A stretch of DNA of 64,000 nt from Sphingomonas radiodurans (GTDB lineage Bacteria; Pseudomonadota; Alphaproteobacteria; Sphingomonadales; Sphingomonadaceae): assembly GCF_020866845.1 (NCBI RefSeq), contig NZ_CP086594.1, forward strand, positions 868,001 through 932,000, given 5' to 3'. Shown in pieces: positions 37,898-46,588 of this stretch (the stretch's first letter is position 1; every line of letters begins with the position of its first letter). A program made the translations under genes and the position numbers. The notes below the pieces were generated by a model, which was not told the origin of the DNA, did no database searches, and worked only from the letters and a program-made list of their open reading frames with translations.

Positions 37898-38003
37898 GTA
37901 CGGTTTCGTGTCCCCCCTTTCGCGGAACCGTATGGCACACCCTCGGGTGTGTCTCCTCCCTGAACCTTGGCCACCTCGGGCGTAAGCCCGGGGTGGTTTT
38001 TTT
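37898..38003 (+). ncRNA. suhB / ar8 (MmgR-like) small RNA
   Basis: The first stem, TACGGTT 37899-37905 with AACCGTA 37926-37932, presents a C-rich loop containing TCGTGTCCCCCC. A second stem, CACACC/GGTGTG (37936-37951), is capped by CUCG. A single-stranded TCTCCTCCCT follows (37952-37961), then a strong intrinsic terminator. Alphaproteobacterial ar8/suhB RNAs, including Sinorhizobium MmgR, share the GUUUCGUGUCCCC hairpin and the exposed UUUCCUCCCU. The C-rich loops can act as anti-Shine-Dalgarno sequences. The class is from recalled family features, not from an alignment. Confidence 0.72.
37971..38003 (+). terminator. Intrinsic terminator of the small RNA
   Basis: An 11-bp stem CCACCTCGGGC / GCCCGGGGTGG (one U-G pair) with a GTAA tetraloop is followed by seven T residues. 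The T-tract overlaps the stop codon (TTA on the plus strand) of the convergent N-formylglutamate amidohydrolase gene. Confidence 0.92.
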
Positions 38004-38835
38004 ATTCGGCGGCCAGCGGCATTGGCTGCGCCAAAGCTTCGTCCGCAAGCGAATCGATGATCGCGCGGACGAGTTGCACCACCTGATCGAACCCAGGCCC
38101 TGGCTGATCGAGCGCCGCGTCGAGATACAGCGACCGGTCGATCTCGAGCTGCACCGCATGGATCTGCACCGAAGGGCGGCCGTGGCGCTCCAGTATGTGC
38201 CCGCCCGCATATGGCGCGTTGACCGCATGTTCGAGCCCTGCCGCCGCAACCTCGGCGTCGATTCGCTGGACGAATCGCCCCGCCGCGGCACGGCCGAAGC
38301 GGTCCCCGATCACGATCCGCGCGCGGCTGCCGACGATCGGCGGCATCGAATGGAGATCGAGCAGCACCGCCACGCCGAACCGCGCCCGCGCCGCCGCCAG
38401 CGCCGCCTCGAGCGCGGCATGGTACGGCCGATGCGTCGCCGCGATCCGCGCCTCGACCTCGGCATTGCTCAGCCGCCGCCGCCAAAGGTCACCTGCTGCA
38501 GCAGTACGCCGCGGCACCAGCCCCAGCCCGCTGCGCACCTTCGCGCTCAGATGCCCCGCCGCCGCGCCTTCGTCGAGCCGCGGATCGCGATCATGCTCGG
38601 CGCGATTGAGGTCGATCCAGGCGCGCGCCAGCTGCTGCACGATCGTCGTCTCGATCCCCCGCGCGGCGAGCGCGACCGCATCGATGTAGCGGTCTTCCAG
38701 CCCGGCGAGCGCCGTCACCGGCACGCGCGAACTGGCACGCAACGCCATTGGATAGTCGCGCCCGCCGTGCGGCACCGACAGCACAACCGGGCTTGCCGGC
38801 GGCATCTGGCCGATCAGGTCGAACGATGTCTCCAT
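38002..38835 (-). CDS. N-formylglutamate amidohydrolase family protein
   Basis: The 277-residue protein has VVLSVPHGGRDYP near residue 18 with the first metal histidine, DLNRAEHDRDPRL, VAVLLDLHSMPPI with a second histidine, and APYAGGHILERHGRPSVQIHAVQLEIDRSLYL. This is the zinc enzyme family that hydrolyses N-formyl-L-glutamate in one branch of histidine breakdown (HutG type). No other hut genes are near, so other N-acylated substrates are possible. Its end shares the terminator T-tract with the small RNA. Confidence 0.9.
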   Translation of the reverse strand: METSFDLIGQMPPASPVVLSVPHGGRDYPMALRASSRVPVTALAGLEDRYIDAVALAARGIETTIVQQLARAWIDLNRAEHDRDPRLDEGAAAGHLSAKVRSGLGLVPRRTAAAGDLWRRRLSNAEVEARIAATHRPYHAALEAALAAARARFGVAVLLDLHSMPPIVGSRARIVIGDRFGRAAAGRFVQRIDAEVAAAGLEHAVNAPYAGGHILERHGRPSVQIHAVQLEIDRSLYLDAALDQPGPGFDQVVQLVRAIIDSLADEALAQPMPLAAE

Positions 38836-38957
38836 GCTGCAACAGCCTATGGAACAAGTCGTTCTGCCGCAATGCGGGACGATTGCATCGTGTTGCGCGG
38901 CTGGAAAATCTTAAAGGGTTCGCGCATATCTGGGCGTCTGAGTGCGGGGACCGACGA

Positions 38958-39335
38958 ATGATCCGAATACTGCTGGCCGAGGACGACCAGGTGATGCGCG
39001 AATATCTTGCTCGCGCGCTGGAAAAGTCAGGCTATGCCGTCACTGCCGTCGACCGCGGCACCGCAGCGCTGCCGCTGATCGAGGAGGAGGAGTTCGACCT
39101 CCTGCTGACCGACATCGTCATGCCCGAAATGGACGGGATCGAACTGGCGCAGAAGGCCGGCGAGTTGCGCCCCAATCTGCGCGTCATGTTCATCACCGGC
39201 TTCGCCGCCGTCACGCTGAAGGCGGGCAAAGCGATGCCGCACGCCCGTGTCCTATCGAAGCCATTCCACCTCCGTGATCTGGTGCTCGAAGTGGACCGGA
39301 TGTTCGAAGTCGGCGAATTTCTCGGATCGAATTGA
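38958..39335 (+). CDS. cpdR: Single-domain response regulator CpdR
   Basis: The 125-residue protein is a lone receiver domain. The acidic pair is in LLAEDDQ (residues 9-10), the phospho-acceptor aspartate is in LLLTDIVMP near 53, the conserved threonine is in FITGFAAV and the lysine in LSKPFHL. The ITGFAAV and terminal SKPFHLRDLVLEVDRM segments resemble CpdR, which in Caulobacter primes ClpXP substrates at the cell pole and is controlled by the CckA-ChpT phosphorelay. ATG 38958 follows the only plausible start region; upstream sequence in frame is not receiver-like. Confidence 0.9.
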   Translation: MIRILLAEDDQVMREYLARALEKSGYAVTAVDRGTAALPLIEEEEFDLLLTDIVMPEMDGIELAQKAGELRPNLRVMFITGFAAVTLKAGKAMPHARVLSKPFHLRDLVLEVDRMFEVGEFLGSN

Positions 39336-39383
39336 GCGGGCTTGCGCCCCGCCGGATGCCCGGCTAATGGCCCCCCTCCCCGT

Positions 39384-39458
39384 GGGCGTGTAGCTCAGTG
39401 GTAGAGCACTGTGTTGACATCGCAGGGGTCGCAAGTTCAATCCTTGCCACGCCCACCA
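39384..39458 (+). tRNA. tRNA-Val (anticodon GAC)
   Basis: The acceptor stem pairs GGGCGTG 39384-39390 with CACGCCC 39448-39454. The D-arm GCTCAGTGGTAGAGC is standard. The anticodon loop TTGACAT gives GAC (valine), and the T-arm GCAAG-TTCAATC-CTTGC is perfect. Discriminator A is followed by an encoded CCA. Confidence 0.97.
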
Positions 39459-39460
39459 TG

Positions 39461-39499
39461 AAAAGCCCCGGCGATCTGCGGATCTCCGGGGCTTTTCTG
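39461..39499 (+). terminator. Terminator after tRNA-Val
   Basis: AAAAGCCCCGG (39461-39471) pairs with CCGGGGCTTTT (39486-39496) with a GATC pair extending the loop side, just after the tRNA. Confidence 0.9.
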
Positions 39500-39620
39500 T
39501 TTCTGCGCAAGGCAATCGATCCGCTCGCATCGCTGGGTCATGCAGGGTCTGTGCTGCGGGCAAGGCGGAGCGGGTGAGCAGGCTACCGCCGGGCATCGCT
39601 TCTGAGGAGAAGTCCCGGCC

Positions 39621-41237
39621 CTACTGCCGCCGCCACTCCCTCCGCGTCATGCCGACAAACCGATCGCCCAGACCGTTGGTGTTGCGCACCAGAATGTCAC
39701 GCAGGCGCTTGGTCTTGTCGATCACTTCCAGTCCCATATCCGTAAAGGCAAGCTTCCGGTTATTGGGATTTCCCCACACGTGCTCGCTCAGCAACGGGTT
39801 CGTCAGCGCTTGTGAAAAGGCGTCCATCGCTACCATCGCGGCGATCAGTTCGGGAAGCGGCCCATTCTTTTCCGTCCGCTCGGCGAACAGCCCGACGTAG
39901 AATTCCACATTGTCCGGCGTGCCGTAATGCACATGCAACCTGGCAGCGAGCGCAGAAAGCCGGCCCTGCTCGGTCAGATCATCGCTGCTGCCGACGATCG
40001 CGGCGAAGTTTCGCGCGGGCTCCATGCCCATGGCGACGCGATAATCGTTGTAGCTGGCGACATTGTTCGACCGCGCCTGGCCGATCGTCGACTGTTCGGC
40101 CTCGAGCAGGAAGGATGCGGAATTTTCCAGGCCAAGCCTTGCTGCACGATTGGCCGAGACGTTGACGAAACTCTGCGCCAGCCCGCTTTCGATCAGCAGC
40201 CTGTTGTTCAGGAGGATCGACTTGCCCGGCAGCGTCGTGTCACCCCAGGTAACGTTCTCGGTGACAAGGCCATGCCAGCGATAGAGCAGGCTGAACTCGA
40301 CCGTCATCCAGTTGGGCTTGTTCCACTTCGCCTTCCACGCCGCCTTCGGATCGGCCTGCAAGGGGAACTCCGTCGTATTGATGTGATTGATATATTCCTC
40401 GACGACGATCTTGATGAACAGCACGATGATGATGTTGCGGGCGGTCTCGAAGACCCGCTCATCGTCCCACTCGCGATGTTGTTGCTCCAGCAAGCCGGCC
40501 AGTCGGTTGTGCTCGCGAAAGAACAATGTGTTCATCATCGCCGTTTGCGGCGTGGCGTTGACGCGATCCCCGCCGACCGCGAACAACGTCTGCCGGCCTT
40601 CCGGCGACACGTTCTTCAGCCCCAGCGGCATGTCGAGGATCGGCTCACCTGCTGCATCGACGAATTCCGGCGCAAGCTGTCCGTCGGCGCCAAACAGGAA
40701 TTTCGGATAGTCCTCGCCACCGATCTTCTGCCCCTTCAACCGCCCGCGCGCACCCGGCATCTCGGACATCGTGCGCAGCGCCTGCGTCTGCGTCGGCGTG
40801 CGACCGTATAACGGGCTCATGTCGATCTCGTGGTTCGACGTCGTCCGTCGCCGATCGGTGCGCGCGGGATCATTGTGCAACTGCGTCCGGATGAACCCGT
40901 CAGTCAGATATTGCGCGAACGCCGGAAAGAGCCCGGTCGACTTCGGACAGAGCCGTTGGCTCTGCCCAGCACGAAGCCCGAACAGCGCCGCAACGTCGGC
41001 CAGCGGCGGTCTGCGGCTGCCGCGCTTTTCCTCGGCCGGATAGGGTTTTGCCGGCAGCAATCGTGCGTTGAACGTTCGATCGGTCAGCCCCGACCAGGAG
41101 ATATAATCATGCTTGGTCGACCACGGATGCGGCCGGCTCCGAGCCACGTTGACCGCCCTATCGATCACCAGCCGATTGACGTCGTCGTCAAGGTCGAGCG
41201 CATCGAGCGCTTTAACAACGATAGATAGTAGAGACAT
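39621..41237 (-). CDS. Animal haem peroxidase / cyclooxygenase-like protein
   Basis: The 538-residue protein resembles prostaglandin G/H synthases over its core. FAQYLTDGFIRT aligns with the distal-haem helix of cyclooxygenase but has Asp where the distal His stands. NHEIDMSPLYGR follows, then FREHNRLAGLLEQQHREWDDE and TARNIIIVLFIKIVVEEYINH, and EFSLLYRWHGLV with the catalytic-type Tyr and the proximal haem His. Such enzymes oxygenate fatty acids with a tyrosyl radical. A GGGGAGG site precedes ATG 41237. Convergent with the tRNA region. No signal peptide is seen. Confidence 0.88.
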   Translation of the reverse strand: MSLLSIVVKALDALDLDDDVNRLVIDRAVNVARSRPHPWSTKHDYISWSGLTDRTFNARLLPAKPYPAEEKRGSRRPPLADVAALFGLRAGQSQRLCPKSTGLFPAFAQYLTDGFIRTQLHNDPARTDRRRTTSNHEIDMSPLYGRTPTQTQALRTMSEMPGARGRLKGQKIGGEDYPKFLFGADGQLAPEFVDAAGEPILDMPLGLKNVSPEGRQTLFAVGGDRVNATPQTAMMNTLFFREHNRLAGLLEQQHREWDDERVFETARNIIIVLFIKIVVEEYINHINTTEFPLQADPKAAWKAKWNKPNWMTVEFSLLYRWHGLVTENVTWGDTTLPGKSILLNNRLLIESGLAQSFVNVSANRAARLGLENSASFLLEAEQSTIGQARSNNVASYNDYRVAMGMEPARNFAAIVGSSDDLTEQGRLSALAARLHVHYGTPDNVEFYVGLFAERTEKNGPLPELIAAMVAMDAFSQALTNPLLSEHVWGNPNNRKLAFTDMGLEVIDKTKRLRDILVRNTNGLGDRFVGMTRREWRRQ

Positions 41238-41596
41238 CAATGACCTCCCCCACGAAGCAGACGGGAGTGTAGCATAGGATATGAATCATGTCTCATGTGA
41301 CGATTATCTGTTTTCAGGCGATTTGTAGTATGACGAACAGCGTCTTCGAAGGCCGGTTCTTTATACCATGCAGACTAACCATGATCTGCTCCACCAGAAG
41401 CTGATTATCATGCTGAGAATCGACAATTAAGTTCAAACTCCTGTGGTAACGCCATTGCATGAGTGCCAGGCGTCCTGTTCAAGACACGGGAATGCTGCTT
41501 CCCCCTATAGACCATCGTGATTAGCCAGGCTGCCGTTCGACGCCCCCCATCGCACCTGCAGGATATTCACCGAAAGTTGCGGATGGGCTCTTCCCC
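41238..41596. other. Gene-free gap, AT-richer than surroundings
   Basis: These 359 bases lie upstream of the peroxidase gene and downstream of the PepSY gene. No ORF, tRNA or terminator hairpin stands out. GC content falls to roughly half, against two thirds nearby, and CATGT/CTCATGTG-type short repeats occur near 41288-41300. It probably holds the peroxidase promoter and may mark the edge of a transferred segment. Confidence 0.5.
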
Positions 41597-42982
41597 TCAG
41601 CCAGCAATCCCCCGTACGCGCACAAGCCCCGCTGCGACCCGATCGATCAAGAACACCACCACCACCGAAAGCCCCAGCAGCGGAAACAGCAAACTCGCGC
41701 CAATCAAAATCGCGGCCGCCCCCGCGATCCGCGCCTGCGGCACGCGCGGCGGCGCGGCGACACGGCCGGTCGGGCGGCGACGCCACCACATCACCACGCC
41801 GCTCACCACCAGCAGCACGATCGCCACGCACGTGACGAGCATCACCAACTGGTTCGCCAGCCCAAAATAATTGCCCATGTGCAATTGCACGCCGAGCTCG
41901 ATCGCCTTCGCCGCCGCGCCGTAATCGGCATAGCCGACCTGGCGGATCAGCCGCATGCTGTAGCGATCGAAGTAGAGCGTCCGCTGCCCCTGCGGCCGAT
42001 CGGGATAGGTATAGGCGGTATAGACGCCGGTCGGGTCGGTCGGCGGGAACAGCCGATAGCCGCCAGCCAGGTCATGATCGCGCGCGAGCGTCGCGGCGAT
42101 CGCATCGAGCCCGGCAATCGCAGCGCGGTCGGTCGAGCCGCCCGCCATGTCATGGCCGATATGATTGGGCGCGGCTTGGCTCGACGCCGGCATCGGCGCT
42201 TGCTCCATCGTCCACGCCGTCTCGCCGAGCGCCGCCTTCATCGTCGCGCTTTGCGGCACGCTGTCCGTGCGATGCGCCGCGGGATAGCCGATGCCGAGCG
42301 CCGCGGTGCCGCGCTGGAGCACGTCGCCCTGCACCTTGGCCCAGGGCAGCCCGGTCAGCAGCAGGAACGCGATCAGCACGACCGTCCACACGCCCGTAGT
42401 CGCGTGCAGATCGCGCCAGAACGGCCGCCCGCGCGCCGACAGCCGCGGATAGACGATCCCCGCCAGCCCGCGCCGCCCGCGCGGCCACCACAGATAGAGG
42501 CCCGTCGCGATCAGCACGAGCGCCCAGCACGCCGCCAGCTCGACGATTACCTCCCCCACAGCGCCCGCCATCAGCGTTCCGTGCGCGCCATCGGCGAACC
42601 CCACCAGCGTGCGCGCATAGACGAACGTGCCCAGCACGCGCCCCCTGCCGCGATCGACCGCCACCCGCACCGGATCGCCGGCGCGCGGCGTGACGAACAC
42701 GATCGCCGAGCGGTCCTCCGCCGCCGGCAGGTCGATCCGCGTCACCGTGCCCGGCTGCACCCCCAAGGCCGCCTGCGCCAGCCGCGAGGGCGGCTGGCTC
42801 TCCGCATGCGGCGCCACACGGTACAGGTGCGGGCTCAGCGCCACGTTGAGCTCGTCGTTGAACAGATAGATCGCACCCGTCACCGCCAGGATCAGCAGGA
42901 ATGGCGCGACGATCAGCCCGGCATAGAAATGCCAGCGCCAGATCGCGCGATACGCACGCGAGATCGCGACGGGATCGGCCAT
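41597..42982 (-). CDS. PepSY-domain membrane protein
   Basis: The 461-residue protein has four membrane helices, with paired histidines such as AIWRWHFYAGLIVAPFLLILAVTGAIYLF in the first and LHMGNYFGLANQLVMLVTC in the third. Long periplasmic segments with PepSY-like folds lie between them. This is the PiuB / YfcL-type family often encoded with siderophore receptors, thought to reduce ferric iron at the inner membrane. It follows the TonB-dependent receptor gene after 10 bases. I use ATG 42982, preceded by a G-rich site. Confidence 0.92.
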   Translation of the reverse strand: MADPVAISRAYRAIWRWHFYAGLIVAPFLLILAVTGAIYLFNDELNVALSPHLYRVAPHAESQPPSRLAQAALGVQPGTVTRIDLPAAEDRSAIVFVTPRAGDPVRVAVDRGRGRVLGTFVYARTLVGFADGAHGTLMAGAVGEVIVELAACWALVLIATGLYLWWPRGRRGLAGIVYPRLSARGRPFWRDLHATTGVWTVVLIAFLLLTGLPWAKVQGDVLQRGTAALGIGYPAAHRTDSVPQSATMKAALGETAWTMEQAPMPASSQAAPNHIGHDMAGGSTDRAAIAGLDAIAATLARDHDLAGGYRLFPPTDPTGVYTAYTYPDRPQGQRTLYFDRYSMRLIRQVGYADYGAAAKAIELGVQLHMGNYFGLANQLVMLVTCVAIVLLVVSGVVMWWRRRPTGRVAAPPRVPQARIAGAAAILIGASLLFPLLGLSVVVVFLIDRVAAGLVRVRGIAG

Positions 42983-42992
42983 ACCCACCCCC

Positions 42993-45167
42993 TCAGAACC
43001 GCGACGACAGCGTGAGGTCGACGCTGCGCGGCGCCCCGACATACACCTGCGTCGCGCCATAGCCCGACCAATAGCCGTAGAAGCGGTTCGCCAGATTGCG
43101 CCCGCGCACCGTCACGGTTCCCCACGGCAAGCGATACGCCAGCGCCGCATCGAGGATCGTATAGCCATCCACCCGGATCGTGTTGACGGTGCTGGTGTAA
43201 AGATCGCCGACATGACGAACCGCACCGCTCGCGGTCAACGGCACGCCCGGCACATCGTAGAACAAGGTCAGGTTCGCGAGCCGCTGCGGCGCGTTGACCG
43301 GCCGGTTGCCGCTGAGGTCGACGCCCCCTGCCCCCGTCAGCTCGTCGTAGCGCGCCCTCAGCAATGCGCCGTTCGCATCGATCGTCAGGTGCCGTGTCAG
43401 CGCGCCGCGCAGCGACACTTCCACCCCGCGCGACGATTGCGCGCCGCCCTGCACCTGCACGGTCGGGCGCGCCGGATCACGCGTGATGATCCCCTTCTGA
43501 CGGATCCAGTATCCCGCCGCGGTCAGCGTCATGCGGTCACCGAACAGGTTCGTCTTGATCCCGCCTTCGACTGAATCGCCCGTGGTCAGATCGACGCTCG
43601 CGCGCAGCACGTTCGAAAGCAGCAGCGATCCGACCGGCGCGACCGCATGGCTGTATTGCGTATAGAGCTGAGTCGTCGGCGTCACGCTGTAGACGCTCCC
43701 GATCCGCCCCGAGAGCGCGCTGTAGCGGCGCCCGAACAGCTGCGACGATCCGGCGTTGAGATCATCGATGCGGCGATCGAGATCGATCCGGTCGAAGCGC
43801 AGGCCCCCAAGCACCAGCCACCGATCGGTCAGAGTCACCGCATCGTCCGCGAACACCGCCCAGCTCTTCACGCGCGAATCGAAGTTCGCGCGATTGCCGA
43901 CACCGGGGAAGTTCGCCGCGACATCCGCCGGGAAGCGGCCGCGCGCCGGATCGAACGGATCGACCGAGGTCATCGTCCCGAAGCGGCGAACCGTGCCGAA
44001 CCGCGTCTCATTGTATTCCGCGCCCACGTTGATCCGATTGCGCAGCCCCGCGATCGTGACGTCGCCGGTCAGCCAGCCGCGGTTCGACCAGAAATCATGG
44101 TCGTGGGTGATCTTGGTCGTGCCGCGATCGAGCAGGCCGGATGCGGGATTGAACGTGAAATCCTCCGAATTCTCCCACTCGCGCGCACCGCGATACAGGC
44201 TCGCCTCGTCGGTCAGCGTCCAGCCTCCGCCCAGCTCGTAGCCGACCCGCGCGCGGCCCCAGTAGGATTCCGAATCCATCCGCCCATCGGCGACATTGTA
44301 GTTCCGGTCGCGCATCGCCTGGTCGAGCACATAGCCGCCGGGCGCATCGACGATGTTCGAGGGATCGCGCGCGACACCCACCGGCACCAGCGGCGTGCCC
44401 TGATACGGCGTGCGATTGCGATCCTGATAGAAATCGAACGCGAGCAGCACCGAGAGCCGCTCGGTCGGTTGCAGCGCCAGGTTCGACGTCGACTGAATCG
44501 TCCGCGTGTCCGTATCGTCGACATAGCCGTCGCTCCGCGCGACGCTGAGATCGGAGCGCAGCGCGGCGGTCGCCGAAAGCGGCTGGTTGATTCCGACGCC
44601 GATCCGCGCGGTATCGAAGCTGCCGTAGCTCACGAGCATGTCGACGTGAGTCGCATCCACCGTCGGCTTCTTGGGGACGAGATTGATCGTACCCGCTAAT
44701 GCGCCATCGCCATACAGGATCGACGCCGGCCCCTTGAGCACCTCGATCCGCTCGAAGTTGAAGCTGTCGTAATTGCGGTTGAGGATCGTCGAATCCGCAA
44801 TCCGCATCCCGTCGAACAGGTACGAGACGGCGCCGGTCGAAAAACCGCGGATGCTCGCGCTCGCCGGCTCGCCCGGCAGCAGCCCCGCGACCACGCCCGG
44901 CACGCTGCCATATACTTCGACCGCGCTGCGCAGCCCCTTCGCCTGCATCACCTCCTGCGTGACGACATCGATCGTGGCGGGCGTCTCGCGAATGGTGAGC
45001 CCGAGCCGACCGCCGACCTGCGCCGGCATATCGAGCGGGCGCAGGTCGCGCTCGCCGGTGACCACGATGTCGCGATCCCCGGTATCATCGGGGTCGGCAT
45101 GCGCCAGCGCGGGTGCGAGAAACAGGCACGGCGCGACGGCGCCGAGCAACGTCGGAAAGCGGAGCAT
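42993..45167 (-). CDS. TonB-dependent siderophore receptor
   Basis: The 724-residue outer-membrane protein starts with a signal peptide ending ALAHADP. The plug domain is clear: TPATIDVVTQEVM, IRGFSTGAVSYLFDGMRI and FERIEVLKGPASILYGDGALAGTINLVPKKP. The 22-strand barrel ends with the aromatic C-terminus (VDLTLSSRF). A TonB box may be the DIVVTGERDL stretch after the signal. It is followed by the PepSY gene and preceded by a DUF2946 gene, the usual arrangement for ferric or copper siderophore uptake. The ligand cannot be told. Confidence 0.95.
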   Translation of the reverse strand: MLRFPTLLGAVAPCLFLAPALAHADPDDTGDRDIVVTGERDLRPLDMPAQVGGRLGLTIRETPATIDVVTQEVMQAKGLRSAVEVYGSVPGVVAGLLPGEPASASIRGFSTGAVSYLFDGMRIADSTILNRNYDSFNFERIEVLKGPASILYGDGALAGTINLVPKKPTVDATHVDMLVSYGSFDTARIGVGINQPLSATAALRSDLSVARSDGYVDDTDTRTIQSTSNLALQPTERLSVLLAFDFYQDRNRTPYQGTPLVPVGVARDPSNIVDAPGGYVLDQAMRDRNYNVADGRMDSESYWGRARVGYELGGGWTLTDEASLYRGAREWENSEDFTFNPASGLLDRGTTKITHDHDFWSNRGWLTGDVTIAGLRNRINVGAEYNETRFGTVRRFGTMTSVDPFDPARGRFPADVAANFPGVGNRANFDSRVKSWAVFADDAVTLTDRWLVLGGLRFDRIDLDRRIDDLNAGSSQLFGRRYSALSGRIGSVYSVTPTTQLYTQYSHAVAPVGSLLLSNVLRASVDLTTGDSVEGGIKTNLFGDRMTLTAAGYWIRQKGIITRDPARPTVQVQGGAQSSRGVEVSLRGALTRHLTIDANGALLRARYDELTGAGGVDLSGNRPVNAPQRLANLTLFYDVPGVPLTASGAVRHVGDLYTSTVNTIRVDGYTILDAALAYRLPWGTVTVRGRNLANRFYGYWSGYGATQVYVGAPRSVDLTLSSRF

Positions 45168-45247
45168 TGAACAAAACCTTTGATCGCCCCGCGCAAGCGC
45201 GAGGCGTGACCATGTCGGCGCACCCGCGGGCGCGCATATTACTGGCG

Positions 45248-45661
45248 TCAGAGGGTTGCGGGCGGCCCGCGCAACGGTGGCCGCAGATGCGCGACGCGCG
45301 ATAGCCGCAGCCGCGGTGTCGCCGCGGCGGCGGTCGCCATGATATAGCCGATCGCCGCCGCCAGCAGCACCGGATCGGCCGCGCCCAGTGCCTGATGCGA
45401 GAGGCCGGCAAAGACGCACGGCTGCTCGACCTGCCCATGCTGCTTTTGCTGTTCGTGATGGGCCGTGCCGCCGTGCATCGCCATGGCCATCGGTGCCGGG
45501 TCGGGCGCGGGCATGACACCCGGACAGACCATGATCGACAGCCGCCCGTGCTCGGCGGCAACCATGTAGCCGCCCGGGATCAGCAGCTTCATCGCCAGCG
45601 CCGCCACCAGGATCAGCACGGCGAGTTGGCGTTGCTGCAAAAGACGGCGAACGGCGATCAC
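45248..45661 (-). CDS. DUF2946 family protein
   Basis: The 137-residue protein has one N-terminal membrane helix, a histidine- and methionine-rich middle (MPAPDPAPMAMAMHGGTAHHEQQKQHG) and the EQPCVFAGLS motif of the family. The His/Met run could bind copper. It starts with GTG. It stands 80 bases upstream of the siderophore receptor on the same strand and belongs to the same metal-uptake unit. Function is unproven. Confidence 0.78.
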   Translation of the reverse strand: MIAVRRLLQQRQLAVLILVAALAMKLLIPGGYMVAAEHGRLSIMVCPGVMPAPDPAPMAMAMHGGTAHHEQQKQHGQVEQPCVFAGLSHQALGAADPVLLAAAIGYIMATAAAATPRLRLSRVAHLRPPLRGPPATL

Positions 45662-45725
45662 GCGCGGCCGCTAGTCGGCGCGGCCTGCGCTGTCACTAAG
45701 ACAGATTGTCCCAACGCGACTCCGT

Positions 45726-46550
45726 TCAGGCGAGTGTCGCCTCAGCCTCCATGCACGCGCAGCCATCCTGATCGGTCGTCCACAGCGCCACTGGGCCCTC
45801 GCCCACCAAATTGAGCGCCGCCGGCCGACCGACGAACAGCGGCCGCGCACCGCGGAACGAGAAATGCGCCATCCGCCGCCCGGGCATCGCGCGCAGCAAG
45901 TGACCCGCCAGCAGCATCGCCTGATACGGGCCATGCACCACCAGATCGGGATAATGCTCCTGCGCGACGGCATAGTCGCGGTCGTAATGGATGCGATGCG
46001 CGTTGAAGGTCAGCGCGGAGAAGCGGAACAGCGCGGTCGCGTCCGGCGCGAACGGCTGGCGGATCGTCGCGACGCGCGGATCGGGCGGCGCGGCGGGCGG
46101 CGTGCCGCTGCCGTCGCCGCGGAACACCAGATCCTGCTCCTCGACGATCGCCGCTGCGCCATCGACTAGGATCTCGTGCCGCACCGTCACGAAGGTCAAC
46201 CGCCCCGAGCGCCCATCCTTCACCCGCACGTCGGTGACGATGCTGCGCCGGGTCGCGCGCGCGCCGATTGGTAGCGGTGCATGAAAGGTCAGCCGCCCGC
46301 CCGCCCACATCCGCCGCGGCGCGTCGATCGGCGGCAGCATCGCGCCGCGCGCGGGGTGGCCGTCCGCGCCGATCGTCGACTGCGCCGCCTCGGGCAGGAA
46401 ATACAGCCAGTGCGCAAGCGGCGGCAGTTCGCCCGCCGGCCAGTGCGCGCCATCATGGTCGAACAGCGCCGCGAGCCGCCGGAGCGGCGCCGCGACCAGA
46501 TCGTCGTGCTGCTCGCTCGCCACCGGCGTCCAGCCGTCGAAACTCTCCAT
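45726..46550 (-). CDS. MaoC/HTD2-like acyl-CoA hydratase
   Basis: The 274-residue protein consists of two hot-dog folds. The active half carries FSALTFNAHRIHYDRDYA and YPDLVVHGPYQAMLLAGHL, which provide the Asp/His hydratase dyad. The pattern fits the mesaconyl-C4-CoA hydratase / HTD2 group. It would hydrate an enoyl-CoA intermediate. It lies near a cluster of acyl-CoA dehydrogenases, supporting a role in beta-oxidation-like breakdown of an unknown acid. Confidence 0.85.
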   Translation of the reverse strand: MESFDGWTPVASEQHDDLVAAPLRRLAALFDHDGAHWPAGELPPLAHWLYFLPEAAQSTIGADGHPARGAMLPPIDAPRRMWAGGRLTFHAPLPIGARATRRSIVTDVRVKDGRSGRLTFVTVRHEILVDGAAAIVEEQDLVFRGDGSGTPPAAPPDPRVATIRQPFAPDATALFRFSALTFNAHRIHYDRDYAVAQEHYPDLVVHGPYQAMLLAGHLLRAMPGRRMAHFSFRGARPLFVGRPAALNLVGEGPVALWTTDQDGCACMEAEATLA

Positions 46551-46588
46551 CGCCCCGCCCCCCGTGTCGGCGGACCCTTAGCGCAAGA

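Noticed and set aside
39252..39596. Minus-strand 114-residue ORF across the tRNA-Val gene
   Set aside because: It contains the GLNLRPLRCQHSALPLSYTP peptide that arises by translating a tRNA gene backwards; a recurring false gene.
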